A stretch of 58,129 nucleotides of DNA, from contig JBPCUN010000082.1 in assembly GCA_051011115.1 (NCBI GenBank), positions 1-58,129 of the forward strand, given 5' to 3'. Under the pieces are notes generated by a model. It was not told the DNA's origin. It saw only the letters and a program-made list of their open reading frames with translations, and did no database searches. A program made the translations under genes and the position numbers. The stretch is from Profundicola sp051011115. Its GTDB lineage: Bacteria; Bacteroidota; Bacteroidia; Flavobacteriales; Weeksellaceae. Below are positions 8,359-17,690 of this stretch, one piece after another. Each line of letters begins with the position of its first letter. Positions within the stretch are counted from its first letter, which is position 1.

Positions 8359-9372
8359 TTATTCTCCTAATCTTTTTTGCCATTCCCAAGCCGTCTTCAA
8401 CGATTCTTCTAATGTGGTTTGTGGTTCCCAGCCTAAAACGCTAGAAGCCCTGGTGTTGTCTGCATAGGCTGCTGTGATGTCTCCAGCACGGCGTTCAACA
8501 ATTTTATAGTTTAATTTTACATTGTTAGCCTTTTCAAAAGCATGTACCACTTCTAAAACAGTAGATCCTCTTCCAGTACCAAGATTAAAAATCTCGTAGG
8601 CAGTTTCGTTATCCGAGGCAAGTAGCCTATTAAGCGCCTTTACATGTGCTTTGGCCAAGTCAACTACATAAATATAGTCTCTAATGGCTGTGCCATCGCG
8701 GGTAGGATAGTCATCGCCAAACACAGATAATTCTTCACGAATACCCGCAGCAGTTTGTGTTACAAACGGAATTAGATTGTTGGGAACGCCTTTTGGTAAT
8801 TCTCCAATTAATGCTGTAGGGTGTGCTCCGATAGGGTTAAAATAACGCAAGGCGATTACATTTTTATCAAAAACATGGGCATAATCTGTCAATATTTCCT
8901 CACCCATTTGTTTGGTCTTACCATAAGAACTTTCGGCTTTTTTAATGGGCGCAGACTCATCAATAGGTAATTCATCTGCTTGTCCATAAACAGTACAAGA
9001 AGAACTAAAAATAAAATGATCTACTTGGTTAGCCTTAGAAGCGTCTAGCAAGTTTAATAGCCCCACAAGATTATTACGATAGTACATTAGAGGCTTTTCC
9101 ATACTTTCGCCCACAGCTTTATGCGCAGCAAAATGAATAATACCATCTATTTTGTTCTCTGCAAAGAATTGATTGGTTTGATTTTGATCCTTTAAATCAA
9201 ATGCAAAAAAATCTGGCTTTTTTCCTGTAATTTCTTCTATTCTGTCTAAGACGAATGCCTCTGAGTTGGATAAATCATCTATGATGGCTACGTCAAAACC
9301 AGCGTTCAAAAGTTCTACTACAGTATGCGAACCTATATATCCTAAACCTCCCGTAACTAGTATTTTAGACAT
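8359..9372 (-). CDS. galE: UDP-glucose 4-epimerase GalE
   Basis: This 337-residue protein is full length for GalE, which interconverts UDP-glucose and UDP-galactose with bound NAD in the cytoplasm. The N-terminal Rossmann motif is GGLGYIGS (residues 8-15). The catalytic Ser lies in SSSCTVYG (about residue 124), and the Tyr150-x3-Lys154 pair sits in SSYGKTK. The C-terminal part has the extended-SDR substrate region (NLIPFVTQ, GTAIRDYIYV). It overlaps the upstream aminotransferase gene by 8 bp, so the two are cotranscribed and probably feed surface glycan synthesis. Confidence 0.95.
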   Translation of the reverse strand: MSKILVTGGLGYIGSHTVVELLNAGFDVAIIDDLSNSEAFVLDRIEEITGKKPDFFAFDLKDQNQTNQFFAENKIDGIIHFAAHKAVGESMEKPLMYYRNNLVGLLNLLDASKANQVDHFIFSSSCTVYGQADELPIDESAPIKKAESSYGKTKQMGEEILTDYAHVFDKNVIALRYFNPIGAHPTALIGELPKGVPNNLIPFVTQTAAGIREELSVFGDDYPTRDGTAIRDYIYVVDLAKAHVKALNRLLASDNETAYEIFNLGTGRGSTVLEVVHAFEKANNVKLNYKIVERRAGDITAAYADNTRASSVLGWEPQTTLEESLKTAWEWQKRLGE

Positions 9373-10492
9373 TAAAAAATTCTTTAACCGATTCTGTGAT
9401 ATAATGTAGTTGATCGTCTGTTAACTCTGTATGCATCGGAAGTGATATAACTTGATTAATTAAATTCATGGTAACTGGAAAATCAGCATCATTGTATTTT
9501 TCATTATTATATGCCTTTTGTTTGTGTAATGGAACTGGATAATAAATCATCGCAGGAATTTCTTTCTTATTCAAAAATTGCTGCAATGCATTTCTATCTC
9601 CATTTACCTTCAAAGTATATTGATGAAATACATGTGTAGAATCATCCCTTCTATGAGGTGTCTGGATGCTCGGATGACCCTTGAATGCCGTATCATAAAA
9701 ATTAGCTGCTGCACGTCTTCTCGTATTATAATCATCAAGATGTGGTAATTTAATTCGCAAAATAGCTGCTTGCATGCTATCTAATCTAGAATTGACTCCT
9801 ACTTCATCATGATAATAACGCTCATACATTCCGTGGTTCACAATCCCTCTGATTTTATGAGCAAGTTCATCATCATTCGTGAATATAGCTCCTCCATCTC
9901 CATAACAACCTAAGTTTTTAGAGGGGAAGAAAGAAGTCGTTCCAATATGTCCCATAGTTCCTGCCTTGTGCGTGGTTCCATTTGGGAATGTATAATCAGA
10001 CCCAATGGCTTGTGCTGTATCCTCTACCACATATAAATCATGCTTAACTGCAATATCCATAATAGCATCCATATTAGCACATTGGCCAAATAAATGCACT
10101 GGAATGATGGCTTTTGTTTTATCTGTAATCGCTTTTTCTATGGCATCAACATTTATGGTAAAATCATCTGGATTCACATCTACTAAAACAGACGTAAGAC
10201 CTAATAAATCAATCACTTCTACAGTAGCTGCAAAAGTAAAATCAGCGGTTATCACCTCATCTCCTGGAGCCAGACCTAAGGACATCAGTGCCACTTGTAA
10301 TGCGTCTGTTCCGTTGCCACAAGGAATCACGTGTTTCACATTGAGGTATTGTTCTAAATCTGATTGAAAGGCCTTTACCTCTGGCCCATTAATATAGGCA
10401 GAAGAGCCTACAACTTCTAAGATTTTTTGATCTATCTCTGGTTTGATTTTATGGTATTGAGTTACCAAATCAACCATTTGTACTTTTTGCAT
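9365..10492 (-). CDS. DegT/DnrJ/EryC1/StrS family sugar aminotransferase
   Basis: A 375-residue PLP-dependent aminotransferase of the family that makes amino sugars on nucleotide-linked keto-sugars. The PLP-binding Lys192 is in SFFPSKNLGCYGDGGA, the pyridine-binding Asp is in VEDTAQAIG (about residue 158), and CGNGTDALQ (58-66) binds the phosphate. It is the first gene of a pair with galE. It resembles WbpE/WecE-type enzymes, but the substrate (for example a 3-keto or 4-keto UDP-sugar) cannot be read from sequence, so no symbol is given. Confidence 0.9.
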   Translation of the reverse strand: MQKVQMVDLVTQYHKIKPEIDQKILEVVGSSAYINGPEVKAFQSDLEQYLNVKHVIPCGNGTDALQVALMSLGLAPGDEVITADFTFAATVEVIDLLGLTSVLVDVNPDDFTINVDAIEKAITDKTKAIIPVHLFGQCANMDAIMDIAVKHDLYVVEDTAQAIGSDYTFPNGTTHKAGTMGHIGTTSFFPSKNLGCYGDGGAIFTNDDELAHKIRGIVNHGMYERYYHDEVGVNSRLDSMQAAILRIKLPHLDDYNTRRRAAANFYDTAFKGHPSIQTPHRRDDSTHVFHQYTLKVNGDRNALQQFLNKKEIPAMIYYPVPLHKQKAYNNEKYNDADFPVTMNLINQVISLPMHTELTDDQLHYITESVKEFFNV

Positions 10493-10562
10493 ACAGAATA
10501 TATTTGATGGTAAAAATACGTATAAATGGGCAAAATATCATGAGCAACACTCAAAAAACCAA

Positions 10563-10570
10563 TATATTTG
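10563..10570 (+). promoter_or_regulatory. -7 promoter box upstream of waaA
   Basis: TATATTTG is a perfect match to the flavobacterial -7 consensus TAnnTTTG and lies 43 bp before the waaA start, in the divergent gap with the aminotransferase gene. I see no clear -33 TTG at the expected distance. Confidence 0.4.
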
Positions 10571-10613
10571 CAATACATTAATATTCACGAAACATTCCAT
10601 TACATTTCTATAA

Positions 10614-11894
10614 ATGCAACTTCTCTACAATATTTTTACTTATCTATATCAAATTGGTTTTAAAGGTTTTTCTTTATGGAACCCAAAAGCGAAATTAGGA
10701 ATAGAAGGAAGAAAAGATTGGAGAAAAAATTTAAAAAATGCTATTGATGCACAAGGAGGATCTTGGATTTGGATGCACTGTAGTTCTTTAGGAGAGTTTG
10801 AACAGGGACGTCCGGTTTTAGAAGCATTAAAAAAGCAATATCCCTATTATAATTATGCTTTATCTTTCTTCTCCCCTTCTGGATATGAAGTTATAAAAAA
10901 TTATAAAGAGTCTGATATCGTCTTTTACCTACCGCTAGATACGCCACAAAATGCAAGGGATTTAGCTAGAATTATACAGCCGAAATTGTGGATCTTGTCT
11001 AAATATGATTATTGGTATAATCATTTAAAGGAACAACATAAAATAGGAACTAAAATCATCGTCGTATCAGCCATCTTTCGCCCAAGCCACATTTATTTTA
11101 AATCTTATGGGAATTGGTTTGCAAAAAATTTAAAGCAATACATTCATCATTTCTTCGTACAAGACAAAGCTTCAAAAGATTTATTAAAATCCATTGATAT
11201 TTCACAAGTTACAATCGCAGGAGACACCCGATTTGATCGAGTGAAAAGCATTGCCAAACACACGATACCTTTAATATGGGTAGAAAAATTTAAAATAGAT
11301 CATAAGCTTATCGTGATTGGTAGTTCTTGGAAAGAAGATGAGACACTATGGATCGATTTTATAAATAATCAATTACCCAATGATTGGAAAGTGATTATTG
11401 CCCCTCATGAAATTAAATCCAGTAAAATTCAAAATTTAAAAGAAAGCTTGAAGGGCGCCACCCTTTTATTTTCAGATTTAAAGATAGAATTAGACAAAGA
11501 AAAGATACCTGCAACATTATTAAAAAATGCACGAGTGATAATCGTGGATGTGATTGGATTACTCTCCACCATTTATGCTTCTGCAGATTTAGCTTATGTG
11601 GGTGGTGGTTTTAATAAATCTGGCGTTCATAATACGTTAGAGCCAACTGTTTTTGGCACTCCTACGGTTATAGGGCCTAATTTTGAGAAATTTAATGAAG
11701 TAAAATTATTAAAACAAGAAGGCATTATATTCCCAATCTATGACGCTGCATCTTTTAATGAAACCGTTACAATGCTAATGCAAAATTCAGATAAAAGAAA
11801 TGCCATTGCTCAAAAAGCCAATCAATTCTTTGAAAATCAACCGAAGTCTACTGCACTTATATTAAATTATCTAAATCAAAATAATATTTTATAA
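10614..11894 (+). CDS. waaA: 3-deoxy-D-manno-octulosonic acid (Kdo) transferase
   Basis: A 426-residue GT-B glycosyltransferase that adds Kdo to lipid A precursors on the inner face of the inner membrane. Evidence is the N-terminal membrane-associated helix, NPKAKLGIEGR (residues ~23-33), the catalytic Glu in CSSLGEFEQGRP (about 61), and the C-terminal CMP-Kdo site around YVGGGFNKSGVHNTLEP (about 325-341). The length is normal for the Bacteroidota form. It is divergent from the sugar aminotransferase gene and is followed on the same strand by a small secreted protein gene. Confidence 0.93.
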   Translation: MQLLYNIFTYLYQIGFKGFSLWNPKAKLGIEGRKDWRKNLKNAIDAQGGSWIWMHCSSLGEFEQGRPVLEALKKQYPYYNYALSFFSPSGYEVIKNYKESDIVFYLPLDTPQNARDLARIIQPKLWILSKYDYWYNHLKEQHKIGTKIIVVSAIFRPSHIYFKSYGNWFAKNLKQYIHHFFVQDKASKDLLKSIDISQVTIAGDTRFDRVKSIAKHTIPLIWVEKFKIDHKLIVIGSSWKEDETLWIDFINNQLPNDWKVIIAPHEIKSSKIQNLKESLKGATLLFSDLKIELDKEKIPATLLKNARVIIVDVIGLLSTIYASADLAYVGGGFNKSGVHNTLEPTVFGTPTVIGPNFEKFNEVKLLKQEGIIFPIYDAASFNETVTMLMQNSDKRNAIAQKANQFFENQPKSTALILNYLNQNNIL

Positions 11895-11935
11895 CACTTC
11901 TCATCCTAACAAAGCCTGCTTAATTTATAATTACT

Positions 11936-11943
11936 TATATTTG
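11936..11943 (+). promoter_or_regulatory. -7 box very close to a start codon
   Basis: TATATTTG matches the TAnnTTTG consensus and ends only 5 bp before the ATG at 11949. If active, transcription would begin at or near the start codon, giving a leaderless or near-leaderless mRNA. No good -33 element is visible. Confidence 0.3.
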
Positions 11944-11948
11944 GCGCA

Positions 11949-12221
11949 ATGCATCTTAAAGCTACCTTTTTATTATTCCTATTTATTTTCACCCTTATAG
12001 CACAGGCATTTTATCCTGCGCAAAATAGCTCTACAACCATTATAGAACTGGTTGAATCTAATGAAGAGGTGAAGAAAACGCCGCTTATCAGAGATTATAA
12101 CAGTGATACTTTAATTGCAAATCTTTGGCAATCTACGAATGATAAAAAATTTACTTTTAGCAATGATGATATTCAACATCACTATGTGGTTGAAGTAGTC
12201 GTTCCTCCTCCAAAAGCATAA
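11949..12221 (+). CDS. Small exported protein of unknown function
   Basis: A 90-residue protein with an N-terminal hydrophobic segment (ATFLLFLFIFTLIAQAF, residues 5-21) that could be a signal peptide or anchor. A polar, mostly uncharged region follows, and the tail is rich in Val and Pro (VVEVVVPPPKA). No family is recognised. The composition after the signal looks like a real exported protein, but the gene is short and stands between waaA and the SulP transporter without tight spacing to either. Confidence 0.55.
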   Translation: MHLKATFLLFLFIFTLIAQAFYPAQNSSTTIIELVESNEEVKKTPLIRDYNSDTLIANLWQSTNDKKFTFSNDDIQHHYVVEVVVPPPKA

Positions 12222-12312
12222 CATTCTTCTTATGTTTATTTTACTTAAGCTTAATCTTTTATGTTCTTAAAAGGTTCAGTTTAATCTTATTTTTATTTTA
12301 CAATTTATACTT

Positions 12313-14196
12313 ATGTTCAAAAACTATTTTAATTTCAAACACTTCAAGGGTGATTTATTCGGTGGTATTACTGCTGGTATTGTAGCCCTTCCCTTGGCAT
12401 TAGCCTTTGGGGTAAGCTCAGGATTAGGGCCAACTGCAGGTCTGTATGGAGCTATATTTATCGCATTTTTTGCTGCCTTGTTTGGTGGTACAAACACCCA
12501 AATATCTGGGCCTACTGCCCCCATGACTGCCGTATCTATGGTTATCATTGCAGGAATTGTTGCCTCTTTTGAAGGTGATGTAGAAAAAGCTCTACCCTCT
12601 ATATTAACCGTCTTTTTACTGGCGGGAATTATACAGATTACAATGGGATTCACAGGTATTGGAAAATACATCAAATATATTCCTTATCCAGTGGTGTCTG
12701 GCTTTATGACGGCGATTGGTCTCATTATCATCATCACCCAATTATTACCCATAATGGGTTATTATCCTAAGGAGGATAAGAGTTTTGTAGAACAATTTAA
12801 ACCTCAAGCAGAAGCTGTAATTCTAGAAAATATCCTAGAAGAAGAAGCTGGTGAAGGGTTATTAGTTTTGGAAGACTTTGAACAAACCATAGCAGAAGCA
12901 AGTAATGTAACCCAAGAAGACATTAAAAAAGAAGCTAAATCTCTCGCAGGTAAAGAAGCCTCAGGTGTGATGGGAGCATTAAAACTATTGCCTAAAGCCA
13001 TTATGAATATTAGTTGGCTAGAGTTACTTTTAGCTCTCGGAACCATTATCATAATTTATGGATTCAAAAAAATCACCACTGCCATTCCAAGTACGCTGGT
13101 GGCCTTAGTCGTAATGACAGGGATTGCCCTTATTTTCAATTTAAATTATAGACCAATTGAGGAAATACCGAGCGGTATTCCATTACCCCATTTTGGAATT
13201 ATCACTTCCTTTGATTTCGGAACCATTTCACCCTACATATTTTCTGCAATTACGCTAGCCATGTTGGGTTCTATTGATTCGTTGCTTACCTCTGTAGTAG
13301 CAGATAATATGACTAAAACAAAACACAAACCGAATCAAGAATTAGTGGGTCAAGGAATAGGAAACAGTATCGCAGCTCTTTTTGGAGGTATCCCTGGTGC
13401 TGGAGCAACGATTAGAACGGTTGTAAACATCAAAGCGGGTGGTAAAACAAGACTTTCTGGGATGGTTGCAGGTGTTCTGCTATTAATAATTCTATTAGCT
13501 TTAGGTCCTATCGCCTCAATGATTCCGTCTGCAGTATTAGCAGGTATTTTGTTGACTGTAGGTATTGGCGTAATGGATTATAAAGGTCTAAAAGCTATTC
13601 CAAGTTTACCACGAGATATTAAATTAGGGCCTTTAAGATTCAGTTCAGAGGTATTGATTATGCTGATTGTATTAGTCTTATCTACCTTCTGGAATTTAGT
13701 AAATGCTGTATTTATTGGTCTTATCATCGCAGCGCTTATGTTTATGAAAAAGATGGGAGACTTCTCCGCGCAACGCACTACAGTAAAGACTCTTAGCAAT
13801 ACGGAACATGAACCTCAGTGGGAAGATGAAAAAGCATTTCCTACCAAGCTGAAAGAAGAAGTTTACATTAAACATTTAGACGGTCCATTATTCTTCGGGG
13901 TTACTGGTGAAATAAAGGCTATGGCCGAAGAAATACCTGATACAGCACATTATTTAGTGATGAGAATGGATAAGGTTCCATACATTGATCAATCTGGAGT
14001 TTATACGTTAGAGGATATCTTTATGGAAATGGAACAGAAAGGGGTTCGAATCCTTATGGTTCACTTGCAAACGCAACCTAGGTATATGATGGAGCGTATT
14101 GACATGATTCCTGATTTAATTCCAGAAGAGCATGTTTTTGATGATTTCAATGAAGTTCTCACATGGATTAATCAAAATGTAAAGGATACAATTTAA
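12313..14196 (+). CDS. SulP-family inorganic anion transporter with STAS domain
   Basis: A 627-residue inner-membrane transporter of the SLC26/SulP family (sulfate, bicarbonate or related anions). The start region has DLFGGITAGIVALPLALAFG and ISGPTAPMTAV, both typical of SulP transmembrane helices 1-3. The family signature recurs in ALFGGIPGAGATIRTVVN (about 356-373). A STAS domain occupies roughly residues 510-620 (MRMDKVPYIDQSGVYTLEDI). A soluble, acidic insert of about 80 residues (about 155-235, rich in Glu) sits between two membrane segments. The substrate is not determined. A terminator follows the gene. Confidence 0.93.
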   Translation: MFKNYFNFKHFKGDLFGGITAGIVALPLALAFGVSSGLGPTAGLYGAIFIAFFAALFGGTNTQISGPTAPMTAVSMVIIAGIVASFEGDVEKALPSILTVFLLAGIIQITMGFTGIGKYIKYIPYPVVSGFMTAIGLIIIITQLLPIMGYYPKEDKSFVEQFKPQAEAVILENILEEEAGEGLLVLEDFEQTIAEASNVTQEDIKKEAKSLAGKEASGVMGALKLLPKAIMNISWLELLLALGTIIIIYGFKKITTAIPSTLVALVVMTGIALIFNLNYRPIEEIPSGIPLPHFGIITSFDFGTISPYIFSAITLAMLGSIDSLLTSVVADNMTKTKHKPNQELVGQGIGNSIAALFGGIPGAGATIRTVVNIKAGGKTRLSGMVAGVLLLIILLALGPIASMIPSAVLAGILLTVGIGVMDYKGLKAIPSLPRDIKLGPLRFSSEVLIMLIVLVLSTFWNLVNAVFIGLIIAALMFMKKMGDFSAQRTTVKTLSNTEHEPQWEDEKAFPTKLKEEVYIKHLDGPLFFGVTGEIKAMAEEIPDTAHYLVMRMDKVPYIDQSGVYTLEDIFMEMEQKGVRILMVHLQTQPRYMMERIDMIPDLIPEEHVFDDFNEVLTWINQNVKDTI

Positions 14197-14227
14197 GTTC
14201 TTAATTAGTATCTTAGGTTTATAAGTC

Positions 14228-14262
14228 AAAGAGCCCCTTCATGAATATTGAATGGGCTCTTT
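14228..14262. terminator. Bidirectional terminator between SulP gene and recJ
   Basis: A perfect 9-bp stem, AAAGAGCCC / GGGCTCTTT, with an inner TTCA/TGAA pairing. It lies between convergent genes and has A- and T-rich flanks on both sides. Confidence 0.8.
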
Positions 14263-14295
14263 CTATATATTAATGCTTAGGAACTGATATTTTTT

Positions 14296-16002
14296 TTATT
14301 CGTGAAACCTGATATCTACTATGCGTAATTGCAAATGCGATTTTCCTTGCCAAATATTTTCTTCTATCTGATATACCATGTCAAAGGGCTCAGACTGAAT
14401 ACGTTTTTTCAGATCACCTTTTCCAAAAGCTATCACTGAAAACACTTTTCTGATTTTTGGATGAAAGACATTAAATTTTAAATGCTCATTGTTCTTACCC
14501 ATTGTACGCTCATTCCCTGCGGAGTAGACATTTTTAGTCAAAAATTGTGGTGCTAAATTCCCTGGGCCAAAGGGTTGAAATTGTTTTAAAATACGTAGAA
14601 ATTTAGCATTAATTTGATCAAAAGTCAATACCGCATCAATCTCTACTGTAGGTGTTTGTTGGGTTATTTTAATATTCTCGCTAACCGTTTGTTCAAATTT
14701 TCTTTTAAAAGCGGGCAAATTTACTTCTTTCATCGATAGACCTGCAGCGTACATATGCCCCCCATACCGATCTAATAAATCTGAACAAGCTGAAATAGCT
14801 TCATATACATCAAAACCTTTTACAGACCTTACAGAAGCAACTAAATCACCATCTTCCCCTTTGGTAAAAACCACCGTGGGACGGTAGAATACCTCAGTTA
14901 ACCTAGATGCTACAATACCTATTACCCCTTTATGCCAATCGGGATTATAGACGACAGTAGAAGTTTTGTGAGCATCTTCACTGGCTATAATTTGCTCGAT
15001 GGCTGATTCTGTAATCTCTGCATCAATGGTTTTACGTTGGATATTAAGTGACATGATTTCACTTACGTATTTGCGTGCTGTAATTTCATTCTCAGCGATT
15101 AATAACCGAACAGCATCTGTAGCTAGTTTGATTCTACCTGCTGCATTAATCTTGGGTGCAATAGCAAAAACTATTTTAGAGACATCTACATGCCCCATTG
15201 ATTCTTTAGGGATGAGCATACTCAAACCTAGTCTTGGTTGCGTGTTTAATTGCTTTAATCCATAATGGGTGAGGATTCTATTTTCCCCAACAAGAGGAAC
15301 AATATCCGCAGCAATACTCACTGCTACTAAATCTAAATAGGGAAATAATTCTTCTTCTGTCGTTTTAAAATGAGGAGCTAACGCTTGAATTAATTTAAAC
15401 CCAACCCCACAACCACTTAATCCCTCAAAAGGATAATCACAGTCAAGCCTCTTTGGATCTAATACTGCAATCGCTTTTGGTAATTCATCACTAGGCAAAT
15501 GATGATCACAAATAATAAAGTCTATATTTTTCTGGTTTGCGTAAGCCACTTTATCAATCGCCTTTATTCCACAATCAAGTGCTATAATCAGGGATACTCC
15601 ATTATCCTCTGCATAATCGATTCCTGTTTTAGAGATTCCATAACCTTCTTTGTATCTATCTGGAATATAAAAGGTTATATTTTCCGTGTATTGATGCAAA
15701 TAACTATACATCAATGCCACAGAGGTGGTTCCATCTACATCATAATCTCCATAAATCATGATATGCTCACCATTCTCAACTGCCTTGACTACTCTTTCAA
15801 CAGCAACGTCCATGTCTCTCATCAGATAAGGATCATGCAATTGATCTAAATTAGGCCTGAAAAACATTTTGGCAGTGTCAAAATCAGTTATACCTCGCTG
15901 CAATAAAAGATGTGCAATAATTTCAGAGACCCCTAAGGCATCTTTGAGCGTTTCTATATTTTCTTGTTTTGGTTTGGGTTTTACCAACCACCGCGTGGTC
16001 AT
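14296..16002 (-). CDS. recJ: Single-stranded-DNA-specific exonuclease RecJ
   Basis: This 568-residue 5'-3' ssDNA exonuclease acts in recombination and mismatch repair. The DHH phosphoesterase motifs are complete: GDYDVDGTTS (85-94), DCG (143-145) and DHH (166-168), followed by GLSGCGVGFK. The DHHA1 part has GVIGIVASRLTEVFYRP and RYGGHMYAAGLSM, and the C-terminal OB-fold region has FQPFGPGNLAPQF. The length is normal. It is the last gene before the terminator shared with the SulP gene, and rsmI lies upstream on the same strand. Confidence 0.96.
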   Translation of the reverse strand: MTTRWLVKPKPKQENIETLKDALGVSEIIAHLLLQRGITDFDTAKMFFRPNLDQLHDPYLMRDMDVAVERVVKAVENGEHIMIYGDYDVDGTTSVALMYSYLHQYTENITFYIPDRYKEGYGISKTGIDYAEDNGVSLIIALDCGIKAIDKVAYANQKNIDFIICDHHLPSDELPKAIAVLDPKRLDCDYPFEGLSGCGVGFKLIQALAPHFKTTEEELFPYLDLVAVSIAADIVPLVGENRILTHYGLKQLNTQPRLGLSMLIPKESMGHVDVSKIVFAIAPKINAAGRIKLATDAVRLLIAENEITARKYVSEIMSLNIQRKTIDAEITESAIEQIIASEDAHKTSTVVYNPDWHKGVIGIVASRLTEVFYRPTVVFTKGEDGDLVASVRSVKGFDVYEAISACSDLLDRYGGHMYAAGLSMKEVNLPAFKRKFEQTVSENIKITQQTPTVEIDAVLTFDQINAKFLRILKQFQPFGPGNLAPQFLTKNVYSAGNERTMGKNNEHLKFNVFHPKIRKVFSVIAFGKGDLKKRIQSEPFDMVYQIEENIWQGKSHLQLRIVDIRFHE

Positions 16003-16060
16003 ATAGGTGAGTTTTGATGAAACGTGAAATTACGAATTATATTATGATTAATAAAGTACC

Positions 16061-16741
16061 TTAGCTTTCTGTTTTACCCGACACCACAATCACCATTTCT
16101 CCTTTTAGTTTTTTATTAGAAACAATTTCATGGAGTTCTAATAAGGTACCTCGAATGGTTTCCTCAAACTTTTTGGTGATTTCTCTGGATAAAGATGCTT
16201 TACGGTCTTCTCCTAAATATTGCATTAAATCTGCTATGGTTCTACCAATCTTATGAGGAGACTCGTATAGAATCATAGTTCTTTCTTCATGCTTTAGTTC
16301 CTCTAATTTAGATTTTCTTCCTTTTTTAACAGGTAAAAAACCTATATAGGTGAATTCATGGTTAGGAAGAGCAGATAATATCAATGCGGGAACAAAAGCA
16401 GTAGCTCCAGGTAGCACTTCTACCTCTAAACCTTGTTCTACACAATATCGGAGCAATAAAAATCCTGGATCAGAAATTCCTGGTGTTCCAGCATCAGTGA
16501 TTAAAGCAAAAGTTCTACCTAATTTTATTTCTTCTGCAATTCGCTCCAACGAAGCATGTTCATTATGAGCATGATGCGATTGCATGGGAGTTTCAATTTG
16601 GTAATGTTGTAGTAATTTAGCACTGGTTCTCGTGTCTTCTGCCAAGATTACATCTACTTCTTTCAATGTTTCTACCGCTCTATAAGTAATATCGCCTAAA
16701 TTACCGATTGGTGTGGGAATTAGTATTAATTTTCCTACCAT
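16061..16741 (-). CDS. rsmI: 16S rRNA (cytidine-1402 2'-O)-methyltransferase RsmI
   Basis: A 226-residue SAM-dependent methyltransferase of the tetrapyrrole methylase fold that modifies C1402 in the decoding centre. The signature LIPTPIGNLGDIT opens the protein, then AEDTRTSAKLL and ITDAGTPGISDPG line the SAM site, and ALPNHEFTYIGFLP and LYESPHKI are conserved. It is slightly shorter than the E. coli protein because the C-terminal extension is absent, which is common in Bacteroidota. Its ATG overlaps the stop of the upstream gene (TAATG), so the two are translationally coupled. Confidence 0.95.
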   Translation of the reverse strand: MVGKLILIPTPIGNLGDITYRAVETLKEVDVILAEDTRTSAKLLQHYQIETPMQSHHAHNEHASLERIAEEIKLGRTFALITDAGTPGISDPGFLLLRYCVEQGLEVEVLPGATAFVPALILSALPNHEFTYIGFLPVKKGRKSKLEELKHEERTMILYESPHKIGRTIADLMQYLGEDRKASLSREITKKFEETIRGTLLELHEIVSNKKLKGEMVIVVSGKTES

Positions 16742-17418
16742 TAATCAAATCTTTTTATTACCAATTCTTCTAGCCTTTCCACATATTCTTCTTTATCTTC
16801 CCATTGCATTTCTTGCTGCAAGTCAAATAAATACTTTTTAGAGTCGGCTAAAGAATGAATAGCATTAAGCGTTCGAATGACCATATCCATAGATTCCTTG
16901 TCCCCATCAAATAATTGATATTGAAAGGCTAATTGATCGTTGAAATCTAATTGTAATGGAGATAATGATTTTGTTTGCCTAGCTAATTCTTCTTCTTGAG
17001 GATTATCGATCATTGGAGGTTCTTGTATTTGCTGCTCAATTTCTTCCGTTGATTCTTTCTCTTCTAATCCCGATGGTTTATTCTGAGTAGATAACTCCTC
17101 TACAATTTCTGGCATCTCACCCTTATCCGTCGATAATTTTAAATCCATCTCTATTTCAGTATCTTCTATGGGTGATATGTCGTCTACTGTATCTTGATTA
17201 AAAATAGGATCTTCATAAGATTGCTCACTCTCAAAAATCTCTAATCCGTATTGCTTTCTCTCTAAGAATTTGAGGTTTATAAACTTTTCTTGTAGTGATC
17301 TAAATTTAATTTCGTTGGCCAACAACCCTACATAGCTATTACTGGAAGCAATATCAGCCGCTAATGCTTTAATTTCTACAACTAACTCTTTTTTAAGATC
17401 TTCAATATCTTTTTTCAT
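16741..17418 (-). CDS. Acidic coiled-coil protein of unknown function
   Basis: This 225-residue protein has a charged helical N-terminus (residues 1-60) followed by a long Glu/Asp-rich, low-complexity middle (about 65-155). A more ordered C-terminal region (about 160-225) contains FNDQLAFQYQLFDGDKESMDMV and ends in RLEELVIKRFD. No signal peptide or membrane segment is seen. It is coupled to rsmI through a shared base (TAATG), which suggests a cytoplasmic role near translation or nucleoid functions, but no family is recognised. The C-terminal part looks like the conserved segment. Confidence 0.7.
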   Translation of the reverse strand: MKKDIEDLKKELVVEIKALAADIASSNSYVGLLANEIKFRSLQEKFINLKFLERKQYGLEIFESEQSYEDPIFNQDTVDDISPIEDTEIEMDLKLSTDKGEMPEIVEELSTQNKPSGLEEKESTEEIEQQIQEPPMIDNPQEEELARQTKSLSPLQLDFNDQLAFQYQLFDGDKESMDMVIRTLNAIHSLADSKKYLFDLQQEMQWEDKEEYVERLEELVIKRFD

Positions 17419-17690
17419 AAGGATGATAACATTTAGTTGCTTAAAATATTTAAAAATCTAAAGTTACAAAATCCCACGATTTTATATGTTAATTAAGAGT
17501 CTCTATAAATGTGAATTGATTGGTAACGCATGAATCTTCCTAATTATTTTATAATAAATGTTATTTAAAACATAAGGCTTGACCCAAAATAAGCTAAAAT
17601 TCTATAATTCAAGTTAATTCACATTTTTTTAAGAGGTATTGGATAAAATAATTATTTGCTTTGAAACATCAAACAATAAAACAAATAGTT

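Noticed and set aside
10005..10367. A 120-codon plus-strand frame opposite the aminotransferase gene
   Set aside because: It is a shadow of a clearly coding gene on the other strand and has no recognisable family or promoter.
17661..17690. TTG start 30 bp upstream for the DUF3060-like protein
   Set aside because: Starting at the ATG at 17691 gives a normal signal peptide, while the longer form would place ten extra residues in front of it.
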